NCBI GenBank assembly: GCA_963575645.1
Contig: OY754465.1
Coordinates: 6,386,001-6,450,000 of the forward strand
Reading direction: 5' to 3'
DNA length: 64,000 nucleotides
Source: Xanthostigma xanthostigma
Taxonomy: Eukaryota; Arthropoda; Insecta; Raphidioptera; Raphidiidae
In this document: in pieces, positions 35,661-47,755 of the stretch
Layout: every line of letters begins with the position of its first letter
How positions within the stretch are numbered: the first letter of the stretch is position 1
Position numbers and translations under genes: made by a program
Notes under the pieces: generated by a model
Told to the model about the DNA's origin: nothing
Databases searched by the model: none
What the model saw: only the letters and a program-made list of their open reading frames with translations

Positions 35661-36209
35661 TACCACGTTTATATTAATTCGCTTTTCGTGCATGTCGGGC
35701 GGAACTTTGTAATTGGTTTTAAACTAATTTCCCGATGAGATAGAGACTTGAAATTTTTAACATAACTCAGAATTAGATGACAATACGAGAAAATACTTTA
35801 CCACGTTTACATTAACTCGCTTTTCGTGTATGTCGGGCGGAACTTTGTAATTGATTTTAAACTAGCTTCCTGATGAGACAGAGACTTGAAATTTTTAACA
35901 TAACTCGGAATTAGATGACAATACGAGAAAATACTTTACCACGTTTACATTAACTCGCTTTTCGTGTATGTCGGGCGGAACTTTGTAATTAATTTTAAAC
36001 TAACTTCCTGATGAGATAGAGACTTGAAATTTTTAACATAACTCAGAATTAGATGACAATACGAGAAAATACTTTACCACGTTTACATTACCTCGCTTTT
36101 CGTGTATGTCGGGCGGAACTTTGTAATTGATTTTAAACTAACTTCCGGATGAGATAGAGACTTGAAATTTTTAACATAACTCAGAATTAGATGACAATAC
36201 GAGAAAATA
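35661..36209. repeat. Satellite-like tandem array, four units of 138 bp
   Basis: Units start taccacgttta at 35661, 35799, 35937 and 36075, exactly 138 bp apart, and differ by only a few substitutions each. Each unit contains gcttttcgtg and tgtcgggcggaactttgtaa. The first unit is the most diverged, and the array ends abruptly after gagaaaata. Confidence 0.95.
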
Positions 36210-36261
36210 GGAAAAAAATAATGAAAGAAATTTAAGAAATTTTAATAAACATATAATATAG

Positions 36262-36325
36262 TGATCTATGGTTAGAGCGTCGCGCTTATAACGCGAAGGT
36301 TGCGTGTTCGAAACCCCAAAGATAT
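36262..36325 (+). tRNA. tRNA-Ile(TAT)-derived fragment
   Basis: gagcgtcgcgcttataacgc keeps a perfect anticodon stem (tcgcg/cgcga) with TAT in the anticodon position, followed by gttgcgtgttcgaaaccc. The D arm is shortened and the acceptor stem is lost, so this is a pseudogene or SINE head. Confidence 0.65.
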
Positions 36326-36804
36326 ATAATATTTATATAAAATTAATAAGATTTTATATACATTATCAAACAGCTATTAATTGATAATTTGAGATGTTTT
36401 ATTTTATAAATGTATCAGTATTAATAGCGGTAAAGTCAATTAATAAAATAAATTAATAAACTTGTCAATAAAATGTAATTCATAACTCATATCCAGCTAA
36501 AGCTAAAAAGTTTTTAAACGTCTGCTGGATACTACGAACAAATTAAATTTTATTGACAAGTTAATTAATGTATTTTATAAGTTGACTCTATCTTTATTAA
36601 ATACTGGGTAATTGTAGAAATAAAACATATCTTTTTAAGATTGGATGATAGGAAATATGCAGGGGTGGCAAATAAGCAAAAATTAATTTTGATAAAATTT
36701 TAGCACCAATGTTGCATGTATTTTACATTAATAACTTTACGAACAAGGTAATAAATATGTTGTTGACTTTAATATTAGTTGTAAACCTGTATGTAATTAA
36801 TATA
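36326..36804. other. AT-rich stretch, nothing recognised
   Basis: A loose inverted repeat around ttaataaacttgtcaataaa (36450-36560) is the only structure seen. Confidence 0.35.
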
Positions 36805-37838
36805 CAGTGTAAACTCTATAGAGCGAAATTGAAGGGACCGGGTATTTTATTGCGTTATAAAGAGTATTCGTTAAACGGAGAATAAAAGAAGACAATACAA
36901 TTTTACGAATAGGTGGTTTCAATTTTAACTAAATTAAGTGAAAAAAATTTACATAACAAAATTACAATCACTAACTTTGTTTGTCGTTTTTTACTATGCC
37001 AGTATTTTAATTGTATCTTTCGGTGTATTTTATGGTGGCACTTCACATGACTATTTGTGCTCGCTATTGGGTGTTTATTGTATTTGGAAAAAATATATGA
37101 CGTTCAAGGCAAACATGCAAATAGAGGCAAATACGACCATCCACATGACAGTCAAATAACAAACACACAAACATTTGGCAGCAGAACGCAAGGTTCAAAA
37201 TTCTCGGAATTTTAGCACTGTTTCATTGTCCCAATTCATTTTCAATAGTAATTGTTCCAGTTCTTGTTCACAGCACAGACACAAAATTACTGCACGTCTG
37301 TACAGGTTCACGGCGCGTGCGCTTTTGAATATGGCCATTGTGTGGACGGTTTATTTGCGTATTTGCCTATTTGACTCCTTTGATGTGCCTCGAAAAACCG
37401 ACAAGCGCACGGCAACGCGTATTTGGTATTGGCCTTATTTTTCAAATAGGCAAATAAGGCCAACACTTTGTCCACACATGGTAATTGTTTGCCAAATATG
37501 CCAAATAAACAAATACAAATAGCCATGTCAAGTGCCGGCATTAAACATATCTTGGTATACGAGTATAGTGGGATCATCTTCGTTAAATAAAAAGAATTTT
37601 TCTAATAGTTTTTCTTGGTGGTTGCTCAAGATTATCCATTTCGTCGTCTTGTTTCTCCTTATTTTTCCATTGTTGAGGTCGAAATAATGACGTATTGTTT
37701 CGCTATTGAGAGTGGTTGTTACGCTATGTAGAGTGTTCCAATATATAGGTAACAATGTAAACCAAACAAATCTTAGCAATTTATACGTTTAAAGGAGTTT
37801 TTCTTTAAATAGAAGTTCGCTGTATAGAGTTTATACTG
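36805..37838. mobile_element. TA-flanked non-autonomous DNA transposon (pogo/Tc1-like), copy 2
   Basis: CAGTGTAAACTCTATAGAGC at the left and tatagagtttatactg at the right, each flanked by TA (36803-36804, 37839-37840). The last 160 bp are homologous to the right end of the copy at 1598-2043. The interior holds the imperfect mirror of aaataggcaaataaggc. Open frames inside lack transposase motifs. Confidence 0.65.
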
Positions 37839-37852
37839 TATTTTATAAGAAA

Positions 37853-38487
37853 CTAGCGGCCCTGTACGTGCTTCGCTACGTATAAAGTGATATAATAAAA
37901 CAATTTAATTGGAACATCTATCTATCTATTTTATTAATTTCTAGCTATTTTAAAATATACATGGGCGTATATGTGTGTATGTCGAGCACTCCGGCTGTGC
38001 CGTCGTGCTCGAAAAAATATAGCGTAAAGTATTCGTGGATAACTGGTCTTTAAAACACTTGCTCTATTTCGAGCACTCCGGCTGCGCCGTCGTGCCGAGC
38101 AGTTTTAAACGATATTTAGTTTTTTTACATCCTCGATCTAGATATATGGTTGTTAAGTTCGTTGCGCCATCTATTGAATATTCACTCAATCCAGTCAACA
38201 GGTATTGCCATCTTATATGGTTGTTAAGTTCGTTGCGCCATCTATTGAATATTCACTCAATCCAGTCAACAGGTTCGCCATCTTATATGGTTGTATTATG
38301 ACTGTCAAGGAATAGACAAATAATTTGCAATAAAATAATATTGCGACTATAAATTGAAATGTAAGCTATCCTATCTTTCAAGTTGGGTCGAATTGCACAC
38401 GGTGTGCAAATCAAATTTAAAATCGGTTCAGTAGTTTAGGAGTTCATCGCGGACAAACATGTGACACGTACTTTTTATATATTAAGA
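37853..38487 (-). mobile_element. Complete non-autonomous Helitron
   Basis: On the minus strand it starts A|TCTTAATATATAAAAAGTAC and ends cagggccgCTAG|T at 37853. It is 635 bp. It includes a 69-bp tandem duplication (atatggttgttaagttcgtt at 38145 and 38216) and lies only 14 bp from the TA-flanked element to its left. Relative of 18085-18689. Confidence 0.85.
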
Positions 38488-38915
38488 TTTTATTAATTTT
38501 ATGTAATTTCTTATATCCTAAAGAAGCCGGAATAAAAATGTTTATTGCAAAAAATCACTTAGGAAAAAATGCTTTAATAATATTTATTTATTCAAATTAG
38601 ATAAACCACGAATACAAACAAAAAGTTTTGATTGCCTGGTTTGTTCCTTGAAAAAGTTGTTTTCGCTATATTAAGACTAAAATTGACTTTTCAGATTACA
38701 TGTAACCAAATTCGGAGTAGTAAAGTGAACTTTTTATAAGTTAATTAAAGCAGTAAACGTGTTAAAGATAAAACAATTTTCTTATTAAAAAGAAAACATC
38801 GGATTAAAGAAGAAACTCATTATCAGGTAGGTATAGTTCTATTACTGAAAAGAAAAATGAAAAAAATGCTGGTCGCAATGCACAACCCAGTTGACAAAAT
38901 ATATAGTAATTAGTA

Positions 38916-39287
38916 CTAGCGGTCCCGCCTGGTTTCAGCCGAGTGCAAAAGAACGAATGGAGAAGGGAGGGACATGAGTACGCACATTCATCTTAGTTTA
39001 CCGAGATGAATGTTGTGTCCATGATGATCGAAGTTACTGTTCAAAAGTTTTTGTTGATAAAAAGCAGTATTTACTTTTTATAAGTATATAGATACTAAAT
39101 TTCTTTTAAATCAATAATTACCGGAATTAATAAAATATAATAAATATTTAATTGAAAACACTTTAGGAAAATTATTTTTATATAGGTGCCTATAGTAGCA
39201 ACAGTTTTCAAATGAGCTATTAATTTGATTTATTTAATTTTAATTAGTCGTAAATAAAATTAAAATAAATTTAAATTAATAAAAATA
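38916..39287 (-). mobile_element. Helitron 3' half (family of 46973-47714)
   Basis: Ends CTAG|T at 38916 with the hairpin ggtcccgcctggtttcagcc beside it. Homology to the complete copy breaks off before the tRNA-Lys-like segment, so the 5' half is gone. Confidence 0.7.
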
Positions 39288-39962
39288 AATCGCAGGATTG
39301 TGGACAAAAAATTAGATTTATTAATGTACGACGTTTCGTCTAAATAAAAGTTAAGGTACAACTTTTTATAACAGCAATTTTATTTTCTTAATTAATCCCG
39401 TCGCCCAATTGGCTGGAATTTTTTTAATGACCTGCTATTGGAAGTAAGCTTTGCTCAAAAGTGAACTGTTTGAATATGAAGTGAAAACTAGCTATTTTAT
39501 AAGAGATAATGTTATTACGACTGGTGCTCGTGATATAAATTAATCAATTACAATACTAGATCTAACTATTAAAGGTATGAACTAAAAAAAAATAATGTAC
39601 ACTTTACCATGATTTTTTATTTTTTAACTGTCGTTCATAAATAATGTAATATAAGTAAATTTGTTATTTTAGAAGTGTATTTTAAGTTTGTACTGAAAAA
39701 GAAATATTTTATTTTTTAAAAATTCCCTTATATTTTTTGGTACCTCCTTGGGGAGTTCGCTATAGTATTTGAATCTACATTCTACTCTAAAGTCTACACC
39801 GTCGCCACAAAATAGTTTTGTTTCGGTTTCTATAAACTCTGTTCAAAGGAATAAACAATTGGAATTCAATATCAAATCCCGTTTTAAGGACATTCGCAAC
39901 AAAGTTCATAGAAACCAATACAATGTTGTACGTCAATATAGAGTAGGTACCTATTAATGCAT

Positions 39963-40784
39963 CAGGGCTGCCAGATTTCTCTCCTCAGAAATCCGTCGGT
40001 AACGCGAAAAGTGGTGGGGGAAGTGGTCTGAAAAATCCGTTCGCCCGGTTCACCCATTAATGCAATGAGTGTGAGAGAGATAGAGAGTAAAGTGAAGTAT
40101 GCGGTACCATAAACGACACATCGACGTGTTTCCACCTTCATTATGGCTTTATTATTAACATTATTAAATGAATTTCGTATAAGACGTTGAATTTACTTTT
40201 ACTTACAAACAGACTTTAAATTGAATAGAAATGATTCATTTTTTCACATCCAATGAATCGATAATTCGTAGATTTTTCACATTTTTATGAAATAAAAATA
40301 TTATATTGACTGTTAGAATGTTGCGATAGTAACAAACGCGGCAGTACAATCAGTTAAATCCTCAATGTGTTCCGTAAATCCGTGTAACTCGAAACACTTG
40401 ACTCCAGTTGTGTGAAAAAAACGCATCAGACAAAGATAGCGAGTCGATATTCATCGATATAGGTGTGTGTTTCGCGAACACATTGTTTCATACACTCTCT
40501 TATCTTTTTCTACCCAAATAGAGAGAAGAGCAGGACAGAGGTAGTGAAAGAAACGTGCTCAGATATGCTCGAATGTGCTAAAAATACCCGAATGTCCCCA
40601 AATTATCGATTATCGAGTGAAGTTTGAATTTATATTATGTAGTAAAAAAGGTAAAAAATTCGGAAAAGTTAGAAAATCCGTTAAATCCGTTCAGATCATG
40701 AAATCCGTTCCATTATCCGTTCAAATTTATTTCTACTCGAAAAATCCGTTTGGAACGGAAAAATCCGTTCATCTGGCAGCCCTG
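39963..40784. mobile_element. hAT element with 8-bp target duplication
   Basis: Termini CAGGGCTGCCAGAT and ATCTGGCAGCCCTG are perfect 14-bp inverted repeats; taatgcat is duplicated at 39955-39962 and 40785-40792. The interior repeats the word AATCCGTT many times near the right end. The open frame at 40575-40787 consists of these repeats. No transposase. Confidence 0.92.
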
Positions 40785-40792
40785 TAATGCAT

Positions 40793-41883
40793 AGACGCAA
40801 AAAGTCACTACATATTGAAACTCAACATTACACAGCCTTGTAAAAAAATGTTTTTTAAAATTATGGTTATACGCCCGATAGAGCAATGTATCTATAGATA
40901 ATACGCTGAAATTTTAGTATGTTAATTATGGATATCTCATACATTCAACTGCATTTTTTAAAAAACATTGACCGTCTAGTTTTCAAGTTATTAATTATTA
41001 AAAATGCGATTTTTAACACAATGATAAATGAGAAGACTGACCGGCAGTGTATATAAAAATAAGAATAAACCAAATTGGCTATAGAGAAATTTTTAAAAAA
41101 CTGATTATTCGAAAGTTTGACTCATTTAGATAACGTAAAAATTAAAAAAACTAAACTTTCCCGTGCAGTTTTGGGGAAATATTAATTAAAAATTTTCGAA
41201 ACAACTCTCAAAATCTCTATTTTCTAGATTTGAATTATGTCAGCATGAAAACCACATTACACGAAAAGTTTTTCATAAATTTTGTTTTTATTAAATAATT
41301 TTTTTGACGTAGCTAATATTCTAAAACTTAAAAATTGGATATTATCTCATTTACCGTGTATTAAAAACTGCATTTAATATCCAATAACTCAAAAACTATA
41401 CGTCTAACGGTTCAAAGGTTTTTAAAACCATTCGTGTACACTGGACTTAATTAAATATACTGCTAAAGTCACAACTTTATGATAATATGTCAAATGTTTA
41501 AATATTATTTCTTAAATATTAAAAAATAAAGCCATGATCAACAGGATATAATATTTCCATAAGAAATAATAAATTTACCAAGTCATATAACATCTTTTTA
41601 TTACAACAAAATACGGACGCAGTTTTTACTAATACGGTCGAGAGAGTATAACCTTAAATATAAATACTCTTTTTCATTATAGTATTTAAATATAAATACT
41701 TTTCATGCATACAAATACAAATACTAGAAAAGTATTTGTATTTTGAAATACTTTACAAGTCTGACATTACCCACTAAAATTTGTTTAAACCGACTAAATT
41801 TTTTACAGTGACATTTTCAAAAACGGTGCCAAAGTTGCTTCAATATAAGTAAAGTAACGTTGAGATTTCTATGGTTCTGTAGC
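40793..41883. other. AT-rich stretch, nothing recognised
   Basis: Repeated aaatacaaatact-like words near 41650-41760. No gene or element ends supported. Confidence 0.35.
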
Positions 41884-42576
41884 CGGGGCCGAATGTAGCA
41901 TGGAGCCATGTGGGCCCGGGCCCATAGCAGCAAATTTTTAGAGGCGGAAAAATAGTAAAAAAAAAAAACTGGCATTTGGTAAATAATAGGTATTACAGTA
42001 CCTACTATGTTTTATCTGGAACAAAACTAAAACTCCATTCCAGTTTTTGAAGTGAAAACTTCTTTAGCGGCGTTGTACACTTTTTTGTAATGGGTAAAAA
42101 ATGTTAAACTCGCAGGCGTCAGGTAAAGTAAGAACTGGGTGAGCGAGAAAACTCTCTAATTTATACAACGTTAGACATCTAGCGTTGAAATATCGTACCT
42201 ACATAAAAATGCAATCTATGATACAAACTATTTTGATCGAAAATTCGTCAGACGTTAATATTCAAGTTTTCACTTCTCCCGGCACTCCCGGAGCGCAAAC
42301 CTTTTTTTTTGTGAGTGTGTATGTGAGAGAAAGAGAGAGAGGCGGCCGCCGCTTTGCGCAATCTCGGGTTCATTCGGAGACTGTGTGCAAGGGAAAGAGG
42401 GCGTCGGCGCGCTGCTTGTTGCTTCGTGCATCCTCGGCTCCGTTCGACGGTAAAAAATATTGCAAACCAATGTAAACTAGAGAAAATTTTGGTTGGGGTA
42501 TAGAGTGCTTTTAATTGTGGGGGGGCGCGAAAATTTCGGGGGGCCCATAGACGCAAAATATGTAGATTCGGCCCTG
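41884..42576. mobile_element. hAT-like element with imperfect target duplication
   Basis: CGGGGCCGAATGTA and TAGATTCGGCCCTG form the ends; flanks tctgtagc (41876-41883) and tctgtaag (42577-42584) agree at 6 of 8 positions. gggcccgggcccatag near the left is mirrored in part by ggggcccatag near the right. It holds the inserted MITE 42049-42290. The open frames at 42248-42556 lie in GA-rich repeat and are not called. Confidence 0.65.
42049..42290. mobile_element. Small MITE, GAAGTGAAAACTTC family, copy 2
   Basis: Near-identical to 4907-5148 from gaagtgaaaacttctttagc to aagttttcacttc. Its presence inside the hAT element makes it the younger of the two insertions. Confidence 0.6.
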
Positions 42577-42933
42577 TCTGTAAGTATAGGTCCCGTCATG
42601 TAGATATAAGCAAGTACCTACGCTAATAAAATTTTATATTCGTTGAAAAAAATTCGTACTTTGTAACTTACGTAGAAACTTTTACTGCGTATAAAAGTGC
42701 TTATTTTTACCAAAGACGAATATTAATCTTAGTTTAATTTAAACGAAACATGTTTAATTAAGAAATAGTGTCAGAAAGAAGAAACGTGAAATTACGAAAA
42801 CATTACATATTTTACATGTCCTCCGTACGTTAAAAGTTTAGAAAAAGTATTTTAGGGTGTTTTTAAAATCCGTGAACTGAATCATAAAACGAGATAAATT
42901 CAAAACGTCTTTATACTTTATTAGTCTGGTTCA

Positions 42934-44200
42934 CATGTCCCCTTGTTTTGATGAATTCCAATCCTCCTTCACCGAATATCATGGTGCTCATTCGATTCGG
43001 AATGACATATAGAAACTTTTTGAAAAAATTGAAGTGGGGGACGAAAAAATTGCAAAAGTTATGTTGCGTTGGGACGACTATGGATTCTGTAGAATCTTCC
43101 AGCAACAACAACAATGGAAAACAGGTAAAAAAACTCGAGCTTCAGAGAATCGCCTGAAGAATGCAATGCATGTAAAAAACGCTGAGATGCGTCCAGAATA
43201 TTCGATAGGTGGGAGACGAAGCTATAAAATGCGAGTGGAGTCAGGCGGTGAGTTGTTCGTGAGGCGTTCATGTGTTGATACAGTGCCAGTGCGTTGTGAC
43301 AAAAATAATTAAGTGCAGTTATATAAATCTGTTAAACATAAATAACTTTTTGTAATTACAGGTGTGAATAAGTTACTGGACTAGATAAACTTTGTTGTGT
43401 TTGTGTATTGTAAATATTTTGTGTATATAATTTAGTGACTCTATATTCTCTGTTACTATAGTCTTTTATTTTATTATTTGGAACTGTCGTTATTTTATTT
43501 CTGTTAACGTTATTATTTTTGTTAAGTTATTACAGCTTTCGTTTGTGTGTTTTACTGTTTTGTTAAACATTTATTATTGTAAATAAATAATTTCTACCAC
43601 GGACTAGAACAGTTTTGTTACAGCTATAAACATTTTAGTACAAACAAAGAGGGGTTTAGTTTTTTGCGAATATCTCAAAAACTATTGCCGATATCTGAAA
43701 TCACAAAAAAAGATTCTGAAAGAGCAGGAAATATTTATACAAAATAGTCCCATCTCCCGGAACTCTACCAGCAATATTTCTAATTTTAATTTACAGTTGA
43801 AAATAGGGCAAACATATTTTTTAAATTTTTAATATAATTTGCAATATTTTTGTGTTTTTTAGCTTGTATAAAAAATGGAAAAAAAATTTTAGCCATATTT
43901 TCACCTCTAAAGTAAAATTAGAAATATTGGTGGTAAAGTTCCGGGAGGTGGGACTACTTTGCAGAAAATTCCTGCTTTTTCAGAATCTTTTTTGTGATTC
44001 CAGATATCTGTAATAGTTTTTGATATATTTGCAAAAAACCAAACCCCTATTTGTTTTACTAAAATGTTTAACAACTTTTATAATTTTTTCGACATCACTT
44101 CAATTTTTTCAAAAAGTTTCTAGATGTCATTCCGAATCGAACGATACCATGATTAAAATTTTCGGTGAAAGAGGACAAGAATCCATCAAAAATGGACATG
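42934..44200. mobile_element. Foldback element with about 300-bp arms, split by an LTR-like insert
   Basis: Left arm 42934-43062 plus 43628-43800 mirrors 43905-44200 (blocks cattcgattcggaatgacat and caaaaactattgccgatatc with their complements). The left arm is interrupted at 43063-43622. A fragment without the interruption is at 5968-6175. Confidence 0.85.
43063..43622 (+). mobile_element. Solo LTR-like insertion
   Basis: The target at 6.1 kb reads aagttataaac; here it is split, with gttat (43058-43062) and gctat (43623-43627) as a 5-bp duplication with one change. The insert has a TATA box (tataaaa, 43225-43231), an AATAAA signal (43582-43587) and the end gaacagttttgttaca shared with 12694-13107. 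A promoter plus poly(A) signal without genes is what a solo LTR would show. The start lacks the usual TG unless shifted by one base. Confidence 0.65.
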
Positions 44201-44643
44201 GAGGGAAATATTTGAGTAGTATGTGTACTTACGTAATACATGCCAGAAATTAATCCTTGTACGTTCGAATAAACTTCAGAAAAGTTTGTGGTTTCTAATT
44301 AATATTTAAATTAATTATTCACGTTAATTATTTCAGCTTTCATTCACCATTAATGAGTGTAATTAGTACAGAAGTTTACTAATATGCAGAGTATATATCT
44401 GAACGAATATGACTTGAATCTTTGGTGGAAACAAAATAAGCAGTATCTAGTAGAATAAAAAAATCATTCATCTTCAAGAATTAATTATTAGTGTATTTGT
44501 CATAAGGCACTTACACTATTGGCGTCGGTTGGATGGCGGGACCTAGGGGTCGGACCAAAATTTCTCGACGTTTCATAGTCTCCTAAATTTTTAGTAAATA
44601 AAGTCAGTAACCAGATTTCTAAGTAGCTTAAGCAACGAATAAT

Positions 44644-45806
44644 TCTAGATGGAAAAGTCGAAAGCAGAACATTTGACTTAGGAACTTTGTTTGGACTAGT
44701 TAGGAGATAAACATACTAAAAGTCCTTACCCCTCCGAGGTACGCCCGAAGGGGGGGAGCACAAAGAAGGTCCCGTTTTTTGGTATTTTGCTTTCATCTCG
44801 AAAACGGTACGTCGTACGAAATTTTGTTGGAATACATAATGAAAGCTGATAAAATTCTCTACAACTTTAGTTTTCACACTTTTTATCTATCTCCAATCTT
44901 TGCCTAGCTATGAGCTCCGAAAAATGGTCGATTTTCAAAAATGTGTTAAATTCTCTGTAGCACATTGTAACAATACGAATTTGTCAAAATCATTTCGTAT
45001 CGCTCATCCACACTATTAAAAACACCCACACACTATTAAAAAATAACATAAGCTGGGAGTACCTCCACACAGGGCCCTCTTTCCCACTGGGCACTCTGGC
45101 ACGTGCCCAGGGCCCCGCGATCGATAGGGACCCCCTAGTTTAATGGTATACTAAGTACCTAAACTGTTTTAAACAAAAATCATCAGTGAACTATTTTTCA
45201 TATACTTATTTTTTTTGTGTCCTTCATATTAAAATTGGGAACGTGATCCTTTTAAATATATGCATTTTATATCACATTCCTCGACTTAGAATCTAGAACC
45301 TTGTTTATCTATTTTCTTTGTCTATTCTAACAAAATAGTGCTCTGTTAAGGTCATAGGGGCCCCATAATCCTAATGTGCCCAGGGCCTTCAATAGGTTAA
45401 AGCTTATGTTATTTTTTAATAGTGTGTGGGTGTTTTTAATAGTTTGGATGAGCGATACGAAATGATTTTGACAAATTCGTATTGTTACAATGTGCTACAG
45501 AGAATTTAACACATTTTTGAAAATCGATCATTTTTCGACCATTTTTCGGAGCTCATAGCTAGGCAAAGATTGGAGATAGATAAAAAGTGTGAAAGCTAAA
45601 GTTGTAGAGAATTTTATCAGCTTTCATTATGTATTACAACAAAATTTCGTACGACGTACCGTTTTCGAGATGAAAGCAAAAAACCAAAAAACGGGACTTT
45701 CTTTGTGCTCCCTCAGAGGGGCAAGGACTTTTAGTATGTTTATCTCCTAACTAGTCCAAACAAAGTTCCTAAGTCAAATGTTCTGCTTTCGACTTTTCCA
45801 TCTAGA
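44644..45806. mobile_element. Large foldback with about 400-bp arms
   Basis: Arms 44644-45055 and 45407-45806 are reverse complements with few differences; tctagatggaaaagtcgaaa is the tip and aatagtgtgtgggtgttttt the inner end. The 350-bp loop holds a different repeat bounded by cagggccctctttcccactg and gtgcccagggcc. Confidence 0.9.
45074..45396. mobile_element. CAGGGCCC-end repeat in the loop of the large foldback
   Basis: Starts cagggccctctttcccactg and ends gtgcccagggcc. Parts recur at 29355-29480 and at 30918-30990, where tatcgatcgcggggccctgg is the reverse strand of this left end. Family not assigned. Confidence 0.5.
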
Positions 45807-46286
45807 TGCCCCTTATGAGCACTCATTGACTAAACTAAAGGTCTTGTCTACATTGATAAAAATCTGTCACCATTTGTAACTAAGTATTTATTGCGATAGG
45901 TATTAACTTAAAGCTTAAAAACAAAAAAAAGTTAATTAATGACGTTAAAAAGTAGCGACCTAATATACACGGACTAAAAATTACTGTCAACAAGCAAAAA
46001 ATCGCAATTTTAACACGTTGTTGGTGAAGATATATTTTTTTATAGATTGCTTTTGTGGACACGAAGACATAAATAACTTGAAACAATAAAAATACCTTTT
46101 TAAGGACTGTATTGTGATACGGTATAAATCGCAAAAACCCTTTAATAAAACGACATTAGACAACTGGGGTCTCTAAAAGCAGTGGCGTTTTTCCACGTGG
46201 GCTCGTGAACCCGGATTCAGCAAACAATTATTGGAAAAAATAATACGAAAAACATTTTATACTTTTTATATAGGGATACAGCCATA

Positions 46287-46800
46287 CAGGCAGATTTTTA
46301 AGTTGATTCTTTTTTTTTAACAGCGTGTAGAAATCAAAATATAGACGAGCAAAAATTTCGACTAATTTTTTTATGAAAACTCAAAAATGAAAGAGAAACA
46401 GGCTTTCAAAGTCTTATAAAATTTTGAGGTCGTCCTGGCGTTCTGTTATGTCACTATGGAAATATGTTATGTCATTATCAAGTATTCACAGAAATTGTTC
46501 CCGTTTTGTTGGACACAAAGATGCGTGCGCTTTATCCATGCTTTCTGTACATGCTTGTAGCAGAGATAAGGCTCTTCCGCGACTTATTTGCGATGCATTC
46601 CCGATTCGTGCTATCATTCCTTCGCGAGTGTTAACCGAGGTTTTGAATTAATGAAATAAAATTTAAAAAACTTAATTACACTTTGAACGGCTGCTTTTTT
46701 CTTATTTTTGAGTTTTGATTAAAAAGTTACCTAAAATATTTATTCGTCGATTTGATTTCTACACGCTGTTAAAAAAAGAAACAACTTAAAAATCATTCTG
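46287..46800. mobile_element. TA-flanked MITE
   Basis: CAGGCAGATTTTTAAGTTG and its imperfect complement at the right, with TA at 46285-46286 and 46801-46802. Arms of about 120 bp include acagcgtgtagaaatcaaa. The open frame at 46424-46651 in the loop has no recognisable domain. Confidence 0.75.
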
Positions 46801-46972
46801 TATACCTTTATACTTTATTATTCTGTTTTTTCTGTTTTGTTATTGTCGGCAGTTGCTAAATTCGTATGGGCTGGCGGATAAGGTCATGTTGGATAAATAA
46901 ATAAATTATTTGTTATGTTTTCTTTTATTATTACTGTTATTAAATATATTAAATATATTATTATATATTGTA

Positions 46973-47714
46973 CTAGCGGTCCCGCCCGGTTTCACCCGGG
47001 TGCAAAAGAAAAAATGGGGAAGGGAGGAACATGAGTACGCACATACAACTGAGTTTACCGAGATTAATGTTGTGCCCAAATTTCATGATGATCGGAGTTA
47101 CCGTTCAAAAGTTTTTGTCGATAAAAAGCATTAATTATATTTTTTATAAGTACAGATATAATAAATTTCTTTTAAATCAATAATTACTGGAATTAATAAA
47201 ATATAATAAATATTTAATTGAAAACACTGTAGGAAAATTATTTTTATATAGTTATAACAGTTTTCAAAAGAGCTATTAATTAGATTTATTTAATTTTAAT
47301 TAGTCGTAAATAAAATTAAAATAAATTTGAATGTAAGAAAGTAATGTAGAAAATAAAAAAAATTAAAAATGTAATCGCCCAACGTGGGGCACGAACCCAC
47401 GACCCTTATGTTAAGAGTCACGTACTCTACCGGCTGAGCCAGCCGGGCTTCTGATGTGCAACGCTAAGATTGGTATATTTAGTTACGGCATTTCACCTAA
47501 ATAGAAGCTTATTTTTGAGATACATTTTGCAACATTTTTCATTGATGGTCCGCTCTAATTGGTCGTAGCGTGATATTATATAGCCTATAGCCTTCCTCCT
47601 TCCTATCCAACAATTTTTTTTTCAATTTTAACCAGTAGTTCCTGAGATTACCGCGTTCAACCAAACAAACAAACAAACAAACTCTTCAGCTTTATATATT
47701 AGTAGGTATATAGA
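46973..47714 (-). mobile_element. Helitron carrying a tRNA-Lys-like gene, best copy
   Basis: On the minus strand it starts A|TCTATATACC...ACTAATATATAAAGC, has a (GTTT)n tract (47657-47680), then the tRNA-like unit, and ends with the hairpin cacccgggtgaaaccgggcg and CTAG|T at 46973. About 740 bp, non-autonomous; no Rep/helicase. Partial or diverged copies at 26091-26783 and 38916-39287. Confidence 0.85.
47377..47448 (-). tRNA. tRNA-Lys(CTT)-like sequence inside a Helitron
   Basis: Acceptor arms gcccggc and gttgggc pair over 7 bp (with G-T wobbles), the D arm reads gctcagccggtagagt, the anticodon loop is ctcttaa (CTT), and the T arm cgtgggttcgtgccccacg pairs fully. The anticodon stem does not pair, so it is probably a pseudogene. 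It lies on the same strand as the Helitron. Confidence 0.75.
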
Positions 47715-47755
47715 TTAGATTTAAAATAACCAACAATAGATGCAATCTTTCCAAT

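Noticed and set aside
35661..36209. CRISPR array
   Set aside because: Units are contiguous 138-bp tandem repeats without unique spacers, in a eukaryotic context.
37175..37522. 115-codon open frame
   Set aside because: Lies inside the TA-flanked element over a mirrored AT-rich repeat; no transposase or host domain.
39330..39350. Another gacgaaacgtcg word (minus strand) as a hammerhead
   Set aside because: No CTGANGA-like half or stem II beside it.
39769..39957. 62-codon open frame ending next to a hAT element
   Set aside because: Some lysine/arginine-rich content but no domain, start context or splice signals; too weak to call.
42248..42556. Overlapping open frames on both strands
   Set aside because: Produced by GA-rich low-complexity sequence at the right end of a hAT element.
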